A stretch of 64,000 nucleotides of DNA from an uncultured Ruminococcus sp. (GCA_910579955.1 CAJTWE010000008.1:1-64000); one strand, 5' to 3'. Numbered from the stretch's first letter, positions 39,650 to 48,860 are shown. Made by a program: numbers and translations. Notes: generated from the sequence alone by a model not told the origin.

Positions 39650-42262
39650 TTATTTACTGCGTCTGTGCTTTACGATTTTAAATATAAATACTTCTATAAC
39701 TATAATAAGCGCCAATACAGCTGTAAGTATAAGCACTATTTTCAGCGGGAAGCCCTCACTTGTTCCCGAACCGAACGAAGAACTGTTAGACGAACCATCG
39801 TATGTATTTGGAGACGGAGTATTCTGAGCTTTTTCAGAATCAGGTGTAGCCGCACTTACTGCGCCTGCAACAATTCCGCCATTTTCTTCACAGAGAAACG
39901 CTGCCAGCCATGCCAGAGGTGCATTCCAGTTGATAGTACACTCATTTACAGACCATGCTTCAACATTATCAAGATAGCACTTAGCCGGTGCTATTGTACC
40001 CTTTATCCATCCGCTGCCCATTACCCACGGATCTTGCATACCTGAATTAGGTCCGCCTACGAGAACTCCGGCAGGCGCTTTAGGAAAGCCTTCAACTGCC
40101 TGAGCACACCAATAACGATGATGTGGGTTTTCTACTGCGTGTGCGCCGTATCCTGTTACATAGCTGTAATCCATAGGGTTACGTCCAAGAAGATAATCGG
40201 CAGCACTTATAACGCCGTTCATATATTTAGCGTCTCCTGTAAGATCAAAAGCTGCTGCAATTATAATTGCATTATCTGCAATAAATGAGTTTGAACCCCA
40301 GACATAGCCCACTGTTTCGTCGTTATAGCTAAGCTTGCTCTGACCATATGGCTGACCATAGCCCTGAATATCTTCCATGCTAAGATACGTATCTGCCGCA
40401 GCTGCAAATGCACCTTCAAGAGCAGAGGCATCTTCATTTATACAAGCTGTATCAAGCGCAAGAGTAAGGTTTCCAAGCGCTGCTGTATTGCCCCAATCAA
40501 AGCTTCCGACTACTCCGTTTGTTTCACCGTTTGTAAGGCTTGTAGGAATATTCAGATACCACTCTGACGCTTTCATATCATCAAGATAATTAGTCTTGCC
40601 TGTTGTACGATAAAGCTCACAGGCAGCCCAGTAGAATTCATCTTCTACATTATCATCGCCATAAGCACCGCCGCCTATGGACTGATCGAGAGGTGCATAC
40701 ATAGCAGGATGTGCTTTTGCGGCCTCATAAGCCTTTTCGGCTGCTTCCAGACACTGCATAGCAAATTGAGTATCTATATTCTGCCAGATACGTGCAGCCT
40801 GTGCGCAGGCTGCTGCAAGATTAAGAGTTGCAGCCGTCGTCGGAGGTTTTATAATACGCTCCTCAGCATCATCAGCAGGTGCAAGACCAAGAGCAGTCCA
40901 CTTTATATCATGCACCTTATGATACGCCATGCCCTCATTTTCGCCGCTTTGTACCATCATTTTAAGCATCCACTCTATCTCATAGCGAGCTTCATCAAGA
41001 AGATCCGGATAGCTGTTTGCATTTTCAGGAATGTTCATAGTACCATCCGCATATGCTGATTCCGTACCTTTTTTAACCGCTCTTTCGTACTGATTCTGCA
41101 TAAGCCACACGGAAACGCCGCCATTTACAACATATTTTCCGTGATCTCCTGCATCATACCAGCCGCCTGTTACATCCTGCGTACCGCCATTACTATTCAG
41201 ATCATTCCAATCAGTTGTGATACGTGCCACATCGCTTGCATGACCTGCTGCTCTTGCAAGTGAGGCAGCGTCACCTGAAGTGATATAAGTACTATCAATT
41301 GCAATGCCGCTTCTGTTTTGATAGAAGTAATTAAGCGCATCGTAAAGCATACCGGAATATGTATCAGTACCGCCTATAGTAAATTCACGGCTGACTGAAT
41401 CACCTGCTTTAAGCGTATATGTTCCGGCATCTTTAAAATCAGAAAAATTAAGTATCTGTACAGAATCGCCCGAATCCGCATCTATTCCCATAGGATATGA
41501 CTCACCGGTATAAACTTCACTGCCGTTTAAGTCCATTACCGAGAAGCTCACTTTTTCTTCGTTCTCAGTAATCAATGTAGCTTTCTTGGCAGCTTCCTGA
41601 AAATATCCCACCTGATTTGTTACTATAGCCGCCCTGTTCCATTCCTCAGGTGCGACATAATCGTATTCATCACTGTTTGTGCAAACAAGAGACATATTGT
41701 CAAATGTAAAAACAGTTCCATCCGGTACACTTTCGCCGCCGATATGGAAAGCCCATTCTACCTCAGCTGTTCTATTAGCAGTAAATGTTCCCTTTACAGA
41801 TTCTGTTTGACCGGCAGTCAGCTGTTTTACGTCCCAGAAACCTTCAAACGATCCATCATCAGGATTACCGTGCCAATCCTCAGTAAAAGGCTCTGCCATA
41901 TCACCTATCTTTGTATAGTAAGTACAGTTATTGCTTGCTGTAATGTCGAAAGACACCTCATAAGTACAGCCCTGTGAAAGAGTAAGTCCTCTATGTCTGA
42001 ACTGACAATCCCATCTATCTTCGCCGCCCTTTGATGCACCACCGGCATTTACGATGGTTATAACATATTGTCCATCCTTTATTTCAAAATCCATTTCGCC
42101 CGGTGCTGATTCGCATACATGCCACGGCAAGCCTACACCGCTTGAAAAATCAGTTTGTCCAAGCTGCTGACCAGCATAAGCTGTAATATTTGTACACACA
42201 AGACTGGCACTGAAAATCGCAGCCATGACCGCTCCAGCGATCTTTTGTCCTTTATTTTTCAT
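39650..42262 (-). CDS. Cell-surface GH9 glucanase with CBM4-like module and C-terminal membrane anchor
   Basis: An 870-residue protein. Signal peptide 1-28; a CBM4-like module at about 35-205 (WDCQFRHRGLTLSQGCTYEV); an Ig-like module typical of GH9 enzymes at about 213-300 (AAIVTNQVGYFQEAAKKATL); GH9 catalytic module at about 305-798 with GGWYDAGDHGKYVVNGG (nucleophilic-water Asp pair), NPHHRYW, and NECTINWNAPLAWLAAF with proton donor Glu774. A Ser/Asn-rich linker (about 800-837) leads to a membrane helix (838-861) and basic KHRRSK tail. There is no dockerin and no sortase motif, so it is held in the membrane. It should act as an endo- or processive glucanase on cellulose-type substrates. An AAAAGCGCTTTT palindrome lies upstream of its promoter. 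Confidence 0.92.
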   Translation of the reverse strand: MKNKGQKIAGAVMAAIFSASLVCTNITAYAGQQLGQTDFSSGVGLPWHVCESAPGEMDFEIKDGQYVITIVNAGGASKGGEDRWDCQFRHRGLTLSQGCTYEVSFDITASNNCTYYTKIGDMAEPFTEDWHGNPDDGSFEGFWDVKQLTAGQTESVKGTFTANRTAEVEWAFHIGGESVPDGTVFTFDNMSLVCTNSDEYDYVAPEEWNRAAIVTNQVGYFQEAAKKATLITENEEKVSFSVMDLNGSEVYTGESYPMGIDADSGDSVQILNFSDFKDAGTYTLKAGDSVSREFTIGGTDTYSGMLYDALNYFYQNRSGIAIDSTYITSGDAASLARAAGHASDVARITTDWNDLNSNGGTQDVTGGWYDAGDHGKYVVNGGVSVWLMQNQYERAVKKGTESAYADGTMNIPENANSYPDLLDEARYEIEWMLKMMVQSGENEGMAYHKVHDIKWTALGLAPADDAEERIIKPPTTAATLNLAAACAQAARIWQNIDTQFAMQCLEAAEKAYEAAKAHPAMYAPLDQSIGGGAYGDDNVEDEFYWAACELYRTTGKTNYLDDMKASEWYLNIPTSLTNGETNGVVGSFDWGNTAALGNLTLALDTACINEDASALEGAFAAAADTYLSMEDIQGYGQPYGQSKLSYNDETVGYVWGSNSFIADNAIIIAAAFDLTGDAKYMNGVISAADYLLGRNPMDYSYVTGYGAHAVENPHHRYWCAQAVEGFPKAPAGVLVGGPNSGMQDPWVMGSGWIKGTIAPAKCYLDNVEAWSVNECTINWNAPLAWLAAFLCEENGGIVAGAVSAATPDSEKAQNTPSPNTYDGSSNSSSFGSGTSEGFPLKIVLILTAVLALIIVIEVFIFKIVKHRRSK

Positions 42263-42320
42263 TACTTATTTCTCCTTTACATTTTATGCTATGTATGTTA
42301 TATATAATAAGCTTACAATA

Positions 42321-42349
42321 ATTATATTGCATTTTTTCTGTAAAATAAA
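42321..42349 (-). promoter_or_regulatory. Likely promoter of the GH9 gene
   Basis: Minus strand: TATAAT with, 17 bp upstream, a weak -35 TTTATT. A weak -35 next to a palindromic operator-like site suggests regulation. Confidence 0.5.
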
Positions 42350-42353
42350 GTAA

Positions 42354-42365
42354 AAAAGCGCTTTT
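42354..42365. promoter_or_regulatory. Palindrome AAAAGCGCTTTT upstream of the GH9 promoter
   Basis: A perfect 12-bp palindrome with the AAAGCGCTTT core of CcpA/LacI-family operators, just upstream of the -35. It is the only such site next to a glycoside hydrolase in the window. Confidence 0.45.
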
Positions 42366-42455
42366 CATATTATATTTGGAGTGATGCACAAAGGCAGCCT
42401 TATCTTTTTACTTTTTTCGTGTCAATTAACCACAAGACATTTAAACATATAAAAA

Positions 42456-44558
42456 TTATTTCAAAGTAAAAAGCTCATTTTTCATTTCGCACAAATCAAA
42501 TATGTTAATTACACCATCTTCACAGAGATCTCCTGCCTGTCTGCAATTTAAATTTCCTGAACATAACAGCCATTTATGCATAGCAACAACATCCGCAATG
42601 TTAAACAGACCGTCAGAATTAACATCACCTCTTACCAATAACGGCGTCCATAATTCGCTCAAATAAGCTTTTCTCTTTTCTATAAAATCACGAACGATTT
42701 CTACAGAGCCCATGAAATCTTCACCGCTTGACGCTCCGAATACACAGTACTCCTTACCGCCGTACATATGCCATCTTGCATTATTCATCTCAGCTGACGG
42801 CAGTATTTCTTCCGCCATACCTATAATTAACGATTGTTCAGAGCAAATCAGATCATCTAAATATGGTTCAAAACGATCAAAATATATTTCAGCAACACGT
42901 TTTTTTATTTCATCCTGCTTATAAAGCTGACCTATCCAGCTGATACCGCAAACAGGACGGTCACTTTCATTATAACCGTTTATCGGAAAACAAGCCACAA
43001 AAAGATTATTGGGATTCCATGAAAAACCAATATCTCCATCAGAATTGTTTCTGCTTACCAAGAAGTTACTATAAGCCAAATCAAAATCCCATGCAGGTCC
43101 GCAATGCAGCTTTCCGTCACCTTTGAGGTCAGAATCTTTCCAAAGATAAAAGCTTGTTGACGTAGCATCAACATTCATGGAGATTTCCTGCACCAAATAT
43201 GCAGTTATAAATGAATCGACATCTATATATTCACTGTAATGTTTACCTTTTGCGTTATATCCAGTATCAGAATACATCGCATCCTCCATATCCTGAACAA
43301 AATTACGAATATACATCACCTGATCACGTGAGGCATATTCAGGACCATCTATTTCAATAGCCTGCCCTCTTGATGTTATAAATCCGCTATTTGACTTTAC
43401 TCCGTATCTGTTCCAAAGTTGAAATTGAAGAAGATAGCCGCCTGTTATATCATGCGGATTATTTGGAATATCATAATACTTATAGCTGTTTTCCATATAT
43501 TCGTGCAAATTAGGCGCACCGACAACACAATGTTTATATGTATCAGGCTTCTTTCTATCAAGCTTTTCCATTTCATCTTCAAGATCTCGTATATTCACAC
43601 GATTCTTTTGTATCTGCACACGCTCAATGAGCTGGTAAGTACCACGATATGAGCCATCTGCATAAAGATCAATAAAAACAGAATCCATTACATATTCCAT
43701 GCCAGCAGCTCTGCTCATTTTCAATGTGATCTCATTACGAAGCATAGAATGATCAAGGTAATTTCCCAACAGTGACCATTTTTTCGCTTCGCCCATTCCA
43801 TAGAGATTTTCTTTCTTAGGAAGCTTAAAGTTATATGGCTTTTTTAAGCTGTAATCCCATGAAGAATTACCACGTGCAGTAATCTTCTCAAGGAAACCAC
43901 TATATTCCGTACCACCATTTTCATTCAGCATCAGTACCGAACCGGTTTCAATCAAGCCCTTATTTGCATCAAGTGCCTCCAGTCCACCTCTTGATGTTTT
44001 AAGATATATACAACCGACATTTGACTGCATTATTTTTAACTTTCCGCAATAGACATCTCCGGCGTTAACCTCAAACTTATCCTTTTCGCCTAGAAGCGAT
44101 GTCATTTTGCCAGAAACAACTGATTTACCACTAAGATATAACGGTTCATTTTCAGTCTCATATGTAATAATAAGTTTATTTCTGTCAACAGTCGCAGGAA
44201 GAAAAATATAATGGCAATCTTCCCACTTGCTGTACCACCAATCGGTATAGTCCAAATCGGTTTTTATTTCTGGAGACATATTGCTTACCCTAAACTTAAC
44301 AACCGGAGTTTGTGCATACAAATTCGGCTCTGAAGTCTCGTTTTCATCTTCCGGTGCGCCATATATTGCAGAATTATAATCCTGATCTATATATTCCTGC
44401 TCTCTGTCAAAAAATTCTATTTGTTCGGCAAAAGCCTGCATTCCAAAGCAACAAACATATATGATAAACGCAAGAACTACAGAAACCCATCTTGTCAGCT
44501 TTTTAACTCGAGCAGTTACCTTTAACTGTTCAGACTGAAACGGCATAATTTTAAACAT
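42456..44558 (-). CDS. CotH-family protein with C-terminal dockerin
   Basis: A 700-residue secreted protein. The ATG at 44558 follows AAAGGA; a longer in-frame start lacks a site. Signal peptide with membrane core at about 20-43 (WVSVVLAFIIYVCCFGMQAF). After about 170 residues of unassigned sequence the CotH domain follows (about 220-590): ITARGNSSWDYSLKKPYNFK, MLRNEITLKMSRAAG, YRGTYQLIERVQI and CGPAWDFDLAYSN. CotH proteins are kinase-like; the spore-coat CotH phosphorylates proteins. The last 59 residues are a dockerin (DVNSDGLFNIAD; DLCEDGVINIFD) containing three extra cysteines. It might modify or structure cellulosome components. Upstream of GH9, same strand, 193-nt gap. Confidence 0.88.
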   Translation of the reverse strand: MFKIMPFQSEQLKVTARVKKLTRWVSVVLAFIIYVCCFGMQAFAEQIEFFDREQEYIDQDYNSAIYGAPEDENETSEPNLYAQTPVVKFRVSNMSPEIKTDLDYTDWWYSKWEDCHYIFLPATVDRNKLIITYETENEPLYLSGKSVVSGKMTSLLGEKDKFEVNAGDVYCGKLKIMQSNVGCIYLKTSRGGLEALDANKGLIETGSVLMLNENGGTEYSGFLEKITARGNSSWDYSLKKPYNFKLPKKENLYGMGEAKKWSLLGNYLDHSMLRNEITLKMSRAAGMEYVMDSVFIDLYADGSYRGTYQLIERVQIQKNRVNIRDLEDEMEKLDRKKPDTYKHCVVGAPNLHEYMENSYKYYDIPNNPHDITGGYLLQFQLWNRYGVKSNSGFITSRGQAIEIDGPEYASRDQVMYIRNFVQDMEDAMYSDTGYNAKGKHYSEYIDVDSFITAYLVQEISMNVDATSTSFYLWKDSDLKGDGKLHCGPAWDFDLAYSNFLVSRNNSDGDIGFSWNPNNLFVACFPINGYNESDRPVCGISWIGQLYKQDEIKKRVAEIYFDRFEPYLDDLICSEQSLIIGMAEEILPSAEMNNARWHMYGGKEYCVFGASSGEDFMGSVEIVRDFIEKRKAYLSELWTPLLVRGDVNSDGLFNIADVVAMHKWLLCSGNLNCRQAGDLCEDGVINIFDLCEMKNELFTLK

Positions 44559-44922
44559 AATATGTACATTCCTTTCTTGAATAAAAAGGGAAACTACAAT
44601 ATACACTTATTTTCAGTCAGTTTCTTTTAACTATAAAAAAACAAACATCACATAAAATAACATCTGACTCCTATTGTACTTGTATTTTTCCCTTTATCCT
44701 TTAAATTTTTTCATGTTGCGGCGTTTTGTTTTGTATCCCTTATTAAAACAAAATGTCCTATTTTATTCATATGCATAAATTTACTGTATGTTTTTACATA
44801 CAATATGAATAACAATCCCCCTCCTTTCCTTCTTGATAACCATTATACACAAGCAAGCTTAAACAATTCTTAAACGTTTTAGCAAGTTTTTTCACATATA
44901 TAAAAACAGTGGATATTATTTC
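44559..44922. other. Intergenic stretch upstream of CotH and the AMP-binding gene
   Basis: AT-rich spacer with T- and A-runs; no gene, tRNA or clear terminator seen. It must contain the promoter of the CotH gene, but no convincing -35/-10 pair was found on the minus strand. Confidence 0.55.
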
Positions 44923-44951
44923 TTGACTTTTTATTAAATATATAGTATACT
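44923..44951 (+). promoter_or_regulatory. Promoter of the AMP-binding synthetase operon
   Basis: TTGACT, 17-bp spacer, TATACT. The -10 lies inside the left arm of a 13-bp inverted repeat. Confidence 0.75.
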
Positions 44952-44983
44952 AGAAAGTATATACAAAAATTATACTATATATT
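44937..44983. repeat. Perfect 13-bp inverted repeat over the promoter of the AMP-binding gene
   Basis: AATATATAGTATA and TATACTATATATT, separated by 21 nt, cover the -10 box and the first 30 transcribed bases. It could be a repressor operator or a 5' hairpin. Confidence 0.6.
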
Positions 44984-45008
44984 TTTCTTAGGAAGGACGT
45001 GTATATAT

Positions 45009-46676
45009 ATGCTTCTTGATAAATTCTTGCCTCGTATTGATTTTGACAGCTACGAGGACTTTAAGGAAAATTACAAAGTGAATGTGCCGGAAAACTTCAA
45101 TTTCGGCTTCGATATTGTAGACGAATGGGCAAAAACAGAGCCTGAAAAAATGGCTTTGGTTTGGTGCGATGATAACGGTAATGAGAAAAAATTCACGTTC
45201 ACCGACATTTCGAGACTTTCTAACCAAACTGCCAACTATTTCAAAAGCATCGGTGTAAAAAAAGGTACTGTTGTAATGCTTATTCTCCGCAGACGCTGGG
45301 AATACTGGATATGTGCTACTGCTCTTCATAAAATCGGTGCTATTCTCATTCCCGGTTCGCTTCAACTTGCTAAAAAAGACCTTGTTTATCGTGGAAACAG
45401 TGCGGAGATACACACTATCGTTTGCGTGGATGACCCTTATGTTATAGAACAGGTAGAGGCAGCAGAAGGCAGCGTTAAAAGCATTGTAAATAAAATTATC
45501 GTTGGACAAAAAAGAGAGGGCTGGAGAAGCTTTTCAGATGAAGCGTACAACTTCCCTGATGAGTTCCCAAGACCTACCGGTGATGAAGCTACTAAAGCAG
45601 AGGATATTGCTCTGGTGTACTTTACGTCCGGTACAACAGGCAACCCTAAAATGGTACAGCATAACCACGCTCACCCACTGGGTCATATCGTTACTGCCAA
45701 ATATTGGCAGCAGGTTCAGGAAAACAAGCTTCATATGAGTGTTTCCGATTCAGGATGGGCAAAGTTCGGCTGGGGCAAGATCTATGGTCAATGGATTTGC
45801 GGTGCGGTTATATTCTGCTATGACTTTAAGAAATTCGTGCCTACTAAGCTTATGAAAATGATCGAAACCTATAAAATCACTACATTCTGTGCACCGCCTA
45901 CAATGTATCGCTTTATGCTGCAAGAGGACGTTTCATCCTATGATCTTTCAAGCGTTCAAAATTTCGCTACGGCAGGCGAACCGCTTAACCCGGAAGTTTA
46001 TAATCAATGGAAAAAGCTTACAGGCAAGGAAATTAGAGAGGGCTTTGGTCAGACTGAGGGCAGCGTCCTTATCGCTAATTTCCCGTGGATTACTCCAAAG
46101 CCGGGCTCAACAGGTAAGCCTTCACCGCTTTATGATATTCATCTTATAACGGACGACGGAAAAGATGCAATGCCGCATGAAACAGGCAGTCTTACAATAT
46201 GTAATCTTAACAGATACTATCCAACGGGACTTTTTACAGGATATTATAAAAACCCTGAGATGTCAGCCCTTGTTCTTGGCGGCGGTGAATATTGCCCTCA
46301 TGATGTTTTCAAACCAGATGAGGACGGCTATTACTGGTTTATCGGACGAAATGACGACGTTATTAAATGCTCCGGATATCGTATCGGACCATTTGAAGTT
46401 GAAAGTGCTCTGGTCGCTCACCCAGCCGTTATTGAATGCGCTATAACAGCAGCTCCCGATCCGATACGTGGAAACGTTGTAAAGGCTACTATCGTTCTTG
46501 CACGTGGATATAAGCCCAGCGATGCACTTACAAAAGAGCTTCAAGATTTTGTTAAGAAAAATACTGCGCCATATAAATACCCTCGTATCATAGAATACGT
46601 TGACGAGCTGCCGAAAACTCTTGGCGGTAAGATCAAACGTGCGCTCATCCGAAAGGAAAACTTTGATAACAAATAA
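45009..46676 (+). CDS. AMP-dependent acyl-CoA synthetase-like enzyme
   Basis: A 555-residue member of the acyl-adenylate-forming family. The phosphate loop YFTSGTTGNPKMVQHNH (about 201-217), GFGQTEGS (substrate/adenine motif), and hinge RNDDVIKCSGYRIGPFEVES are present, as is the C-terminal catalytic Lys region KTLGGKIKRALIR. It resembles medium-chain acyl-CoA synthetases: it would activate a carboxylic acid with ATP and transfer it to CoA. Substrate uncertain; acetate or a short fatty acid is possible. A lipid kinase gene follows 9 nt later, which suggests a link to lipid metabolism. Ribosome binding site AAGGA. Confidence 0.85.
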   Translation: MLLDKFLPRIDFDSYEDFKENYKVNVPENFNFGFDIVDEWAKTEPEKMALVWCDDNGNEKKFTFTDISRLSNQTANYFKSIGVKKGTVVMLILRRRWEYWICATALHKIGAILIPGSLQLAKKDLVYRGNSAEIHTIVCVDDPYVIEQVEAAEGSVKSIVNKIIVGQKREGWRSFSDEAYNFPDEFPRPTGDEATKAEDIALVYFTSGTTGNPKMVQHNHAHPLGHIVTAKYWQQVQENKLHMSVSDSGWAKFGWGKIYGQWICGAVIFCYDFKKFVPTKLMKMIETYKITTFCAPPTMYRFMLQEDVSSYDLSSVQNFATAGEPLNPEVYNQWKKLTGKEIREGFGQTEGSVLIANFPWITPKPGSTGKPSPLYDIHLITDDGKDAMPHETGSLTICNLNRYYPTGLFTGYYKNPEMSALVLGGGEYCPHDVFKPDEDGYYWFIGRNDDVIKCSGYRIGPFEVESALVAHPAVIECAITAAPDPIRGNVVKATIVLARGYKPSDALTKELQDFVKKNTAPYKYPRIIEYVDELPKTLGGKIKRALIRKENFDNK

Positions 46677-46685
46677 AGGTGAGAT

Positions 46686-47582
46686 ATGAAGCGAATATAT
46701 TTAATTTGCAACCTTAGATCAGGTAAAGCCTCCGCCGGAAATAATATTGCAAAAATAATAGATATATTTACAAAGGCCGGTTTTGAGGTAACTATCCATA
46801 CAACACAGTCTCGCAGTGATGGAACTTCAAGAGCGAAGTATGCCTGTGAATCGAAAAATTTCGATATGATCGTATGCTGCGGCGGTGACGGCACTCTGAA
46901 TGAGGTCATAAGCGGCTGTATGGATTCAGAAAATCCGCTGCCTATCGGATATATCCCCACAGGCTCTACAAATGATTTCGCAAGAAGTCTTAATATACCA
47001 AAGAATCACATTGAGGCTGCAAATGCTATTGTAAACGGTACGGCGGAAGCTTGTGATATAGGCAGGATAGGTGATAAATACTTCACATATATTGCTGCAT
47101 TTGGTGCGTTTACTGAAATATCCTATCAAACAGCACAGCCTATTAAAAATGTTTTAGGTCATGCCGCATACCTTTTAAATGGTATGCTCAGCTTGCATAA
47201 AATAAAAGCATCTTATATGAGGATAGAATATGATAAATGTACTTTGGAGGATGAATTCATTTATGGCATGGTAACAAATTCCACGTCAGTTGCAAAGCTG
47301 CTTTCAATGCCTGATATGGAAAAAGACGACGGACTCTTTGAAGTTACACTTATAAGAAAGCCAAAAAATCTCATTGACCTACAACATATTATAACAGGGC
47401 TTACAAACTTTCAGCTTGGTGCTGAAAGAGAATATTTTGATCATTTTCGTGCATCAAAAATATGCATTACCTGTTTAGAGGATGAGCCTGTTCCATGGAC
47501 AGTAGATGGAGAATTTGGCGGAAATAAAGCTGTTAACTCAATAGAAAACCTGCAAAAGGCATTAAAATTCATACTGCCTTGA
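46686..47582 (+). CDS. Diacylglycerol kinase-like lipid kinase (YegS/BmrU type)
   Basis: A 298-residue cytoplasmic kinase of the DAGK catalytic family. YLICNLRSGKASAGNNIAKI begins it, the nucleotide site CCGGDGTLNEVISG lies near residues 64-77, and GYIPTGSTNDFARSLNI follows. The second domain carries the EYDKCTLEDEF and EPVPWTVDGEFGGNKAV features. It likely phosphorylates diacylglycerol or a related lipid, recycling it into phospholipid or lipoteichoic acid pathways. It is co-transcribed with the AMP-binding synthetase. Confidence 0.88.
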   Translation: MKRIYLICNLRSGKASAGNNIAKIIDIFTKAGFEVTIHTTQSRSDGTSRAKYACESKNFDMIVCCGGDGTLNEVISGCMDSENPLPIGYIPTGSTNDFARSLNIPKNHIEAANAIVNGTAEACDIGRIGDKYFTYIAAFGAFTEISYQTAQPIKNVLGHAAYLLNGMLSLHKIKASYMRIEYDKCTLEDEFIYGMVTNSTSVAKLLSMPDMEKDDGLFEVTLIRKPKNLIDLQHIITGLTNFQLGAEREYFDHFRASKICITCLEDEPVPWTVDGEFGGNKAVNSIENLQKALKFILP

Positions 47583-47598
47583 TAAGCACATAAAACAT

Positions 47599-47640
47599 AA
47601 ACGGACTGGTGCATTTGTAGCATCAGCCCGTTTATTTTTG
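47599..47640. terminator. Terminator of the synthetase-lipid kinase operon
   Basis: AAACGG-A-CTGGTGC / GCATCAG-CC-CGTTT with a 7-nt loop, then ATTTTTGTTTT. The convergent deacetylase gene may share it. Confidence 0.82.
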
Positions 47641-47675
47641 TTTTATTCAGTTCTATTAAGCCTTATCAAGTCTTA

Positions 47676-48425
47676 CTAAACAATAAACCCTGCACTTCTG
47701 AATGAATCTATTGCACTGCCCAGAATCTCTGCATTTGTTTTGGATACTGAGTGAAGCAAGAGTATCTCGCCGCCGTGTACGCTCTTTCTAAGCCCTTCAA
47801 GCGCTGTTGCACAATCGGGCTGTGAATCTGTCTGCCAATCTACATAGGCATAGCTCCAGAATAGAGTCTTATATCCCAGATCGCATACTGTTTTAATACG
47901 ATCCTCGGAATATTCTCCGCAAGGAAATCTGAAATACTGCATTTCATAGCCGTATTCGTCCTTAACGTATTCGTGAAGTGACATGATTTCCTGTCTGGCT
48001 TCTTCTTCACTGAGCTTTGGAAGGCTTGCATGTGTCATACCATGATTTCCAAGGACATGACCTTCATCTATCATTCGCTTTACAAGTGCGGTTTCTTTTT
48101 TAGCATAATCTCCCGTAAGGAAGAATATAGCTTTAACATTCTTCTCTTTTAGTGTGTCAAGAATATCCGCTGTATAACCATTTTCATACCCTTGGTCAAA
48201 TGTTATTATAACACACTGTCGGTCGGGTGTTGTGGCATAAGCGTTATATTCGCAATACCTATTGTCAAACGAAACTGCATCGCCGGGACGATTTTCACAG
48301 TCCACTGATGTCCCTTGTCCATATCCGATAGCAGTATTATCGGCAAAAACATTCTCTGATACTGTCATAAGCATAGTTGTCACGATGAATGCTGCCACTG
48401 CTCCTTTAATACGACGCTTTGTCAT
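47676..48425 (-). CDS. PdaA-like polysaccharide deacetylase
   Basis: A 249-residue secreted enzyme. The ATG at 48425 has AAGGAG 9 nt upstream. A signal/anchor helix covers about 8-28. The NodB-type fold includes VIITFDQGYENGYTADILD (catalytic Asp; the second position is Gln, as PdaA enzymes also vary there), LGNHGMTHASLPKLS (metal His pair), FRFPCGEYSEDRI and a late HS motif (EILLLHSVSK). The pattern is close to PdaA, which removes acetyl from N-acetylmuramic acid to make the muramic delta-lactam of spore cortex. It could instead act on vegetative peptidoglycan. Monocistronic. Confidence 0.85.
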   Translation of the reverse strand: MTKRRIKGAVAAFIVTTMLMTVSENVFADNTAIGYGQGTSVDCENRPGDAVSFDNRYCEYNAYATTPDRQCVIITFDQGYENGYTADILDTLKEKNVKAIFFLTGDYAKKETALVKRMIDEGHVLGNHGMTHASLPKLSEEEARQEIMSLHEYVKDEYGYEMQYFRFPCGEYSEDRIKTVCDLGYKTLFWSYAYVDWQTDSQPDCATALEGLRKSVHGGEILLLHSVSKTNAEILGSAIDSFRSAGFIV

Positions 48426-48506
48426 ACCTTTGGTGCTCCTTCTGCGGATCTCTCCGCAATTACAGTATAACCTTTCTGCGCCGTACAATACATGGTATTA
48501 TATGCC

Positions 48507-48546
48507 AAAAAAAACAAAATACCGACACATAAAAACATGTCGGTAT
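48507..48546 (-). terminator. Terminator of the ireB gene
   Basis: A perfect 9-bp stem ATACCGACA / TGTCGGTAT, 10-nt loop, then TTTTGTTTTTTTT on the minus strand. Confidence 0.9.
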
Positions 48547-48551
48547 CCATA

Positions 48552-48797
48552 TTAGCCGTTTATATAAGACTTTACAAGAGCCTGCAAAAGCTCATCTCTG
48601 TCAATATGACGGATAATGCTTCTTGCGTTATTGAATGTGGTTATGTATGTCGGATCTTCGGACAAAATATAACCAACTATCTGATTTACAGGATTGTATC
48701 CTTTCTGAACCAGCGCATCATAAACTATTGTGAGATTTTTTCTCATTTCGATTTCTTTTTCATCGTTTACGGAAAAGGTCATGGTCTTATCATACAT
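48552..48797 (-). CDS. ireB: IreB-family regulatory phosphoprotein (UPF0297)
   Basis: An 81-residue protein matching the UPF0297/IreB family along its whole length: NLTIVYDALVQKGYNPVNQI, VGYILSEDPTYITTFNNAR, and the end ELLQALVKSYING. Thr residues at positions 5 and 7 correspond to the region phosphorylated by the PASTA kinase IreK in Enterococcus, where IreB is a negative regulator of cephalosporin resistance. Unlike in many Firmicutes it is not followed by ruvX (yrrK) here but stands alone between its promoter and terminator. Confidence 0.92.
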   Translation of the reverse strand: MYDKTMTFSVNDEKEIEMRKNLTIVYDALVQKGYNPVNQIVGYILSEDPTYITTFNNARSIIRHIDRDELLQALVKSYING

Positions 48798-48831
48798 TGA
48801 TATCCGCCTCCTTAAAATTTTTCATAAATAT

Positions 48832-48860
48832 ATTATACCCTATTTTTTCTTGTTTTACAA
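48832..48860 (-). promoter_or_regulatory. Promoter of ireB
   Basis: Minus strand: TTGTAA, 17-bp spacer, TATAAT. Confidence 0.75.

Noticed and set aside
47676..48488. Longer N-terminal form of the deacetylase (start at 48488)
   Set aside because: The ATG at 48425 has a proper AAGGAG site and gives a normal signal sequence; the extension is Cys/Arg-rich and has no site.
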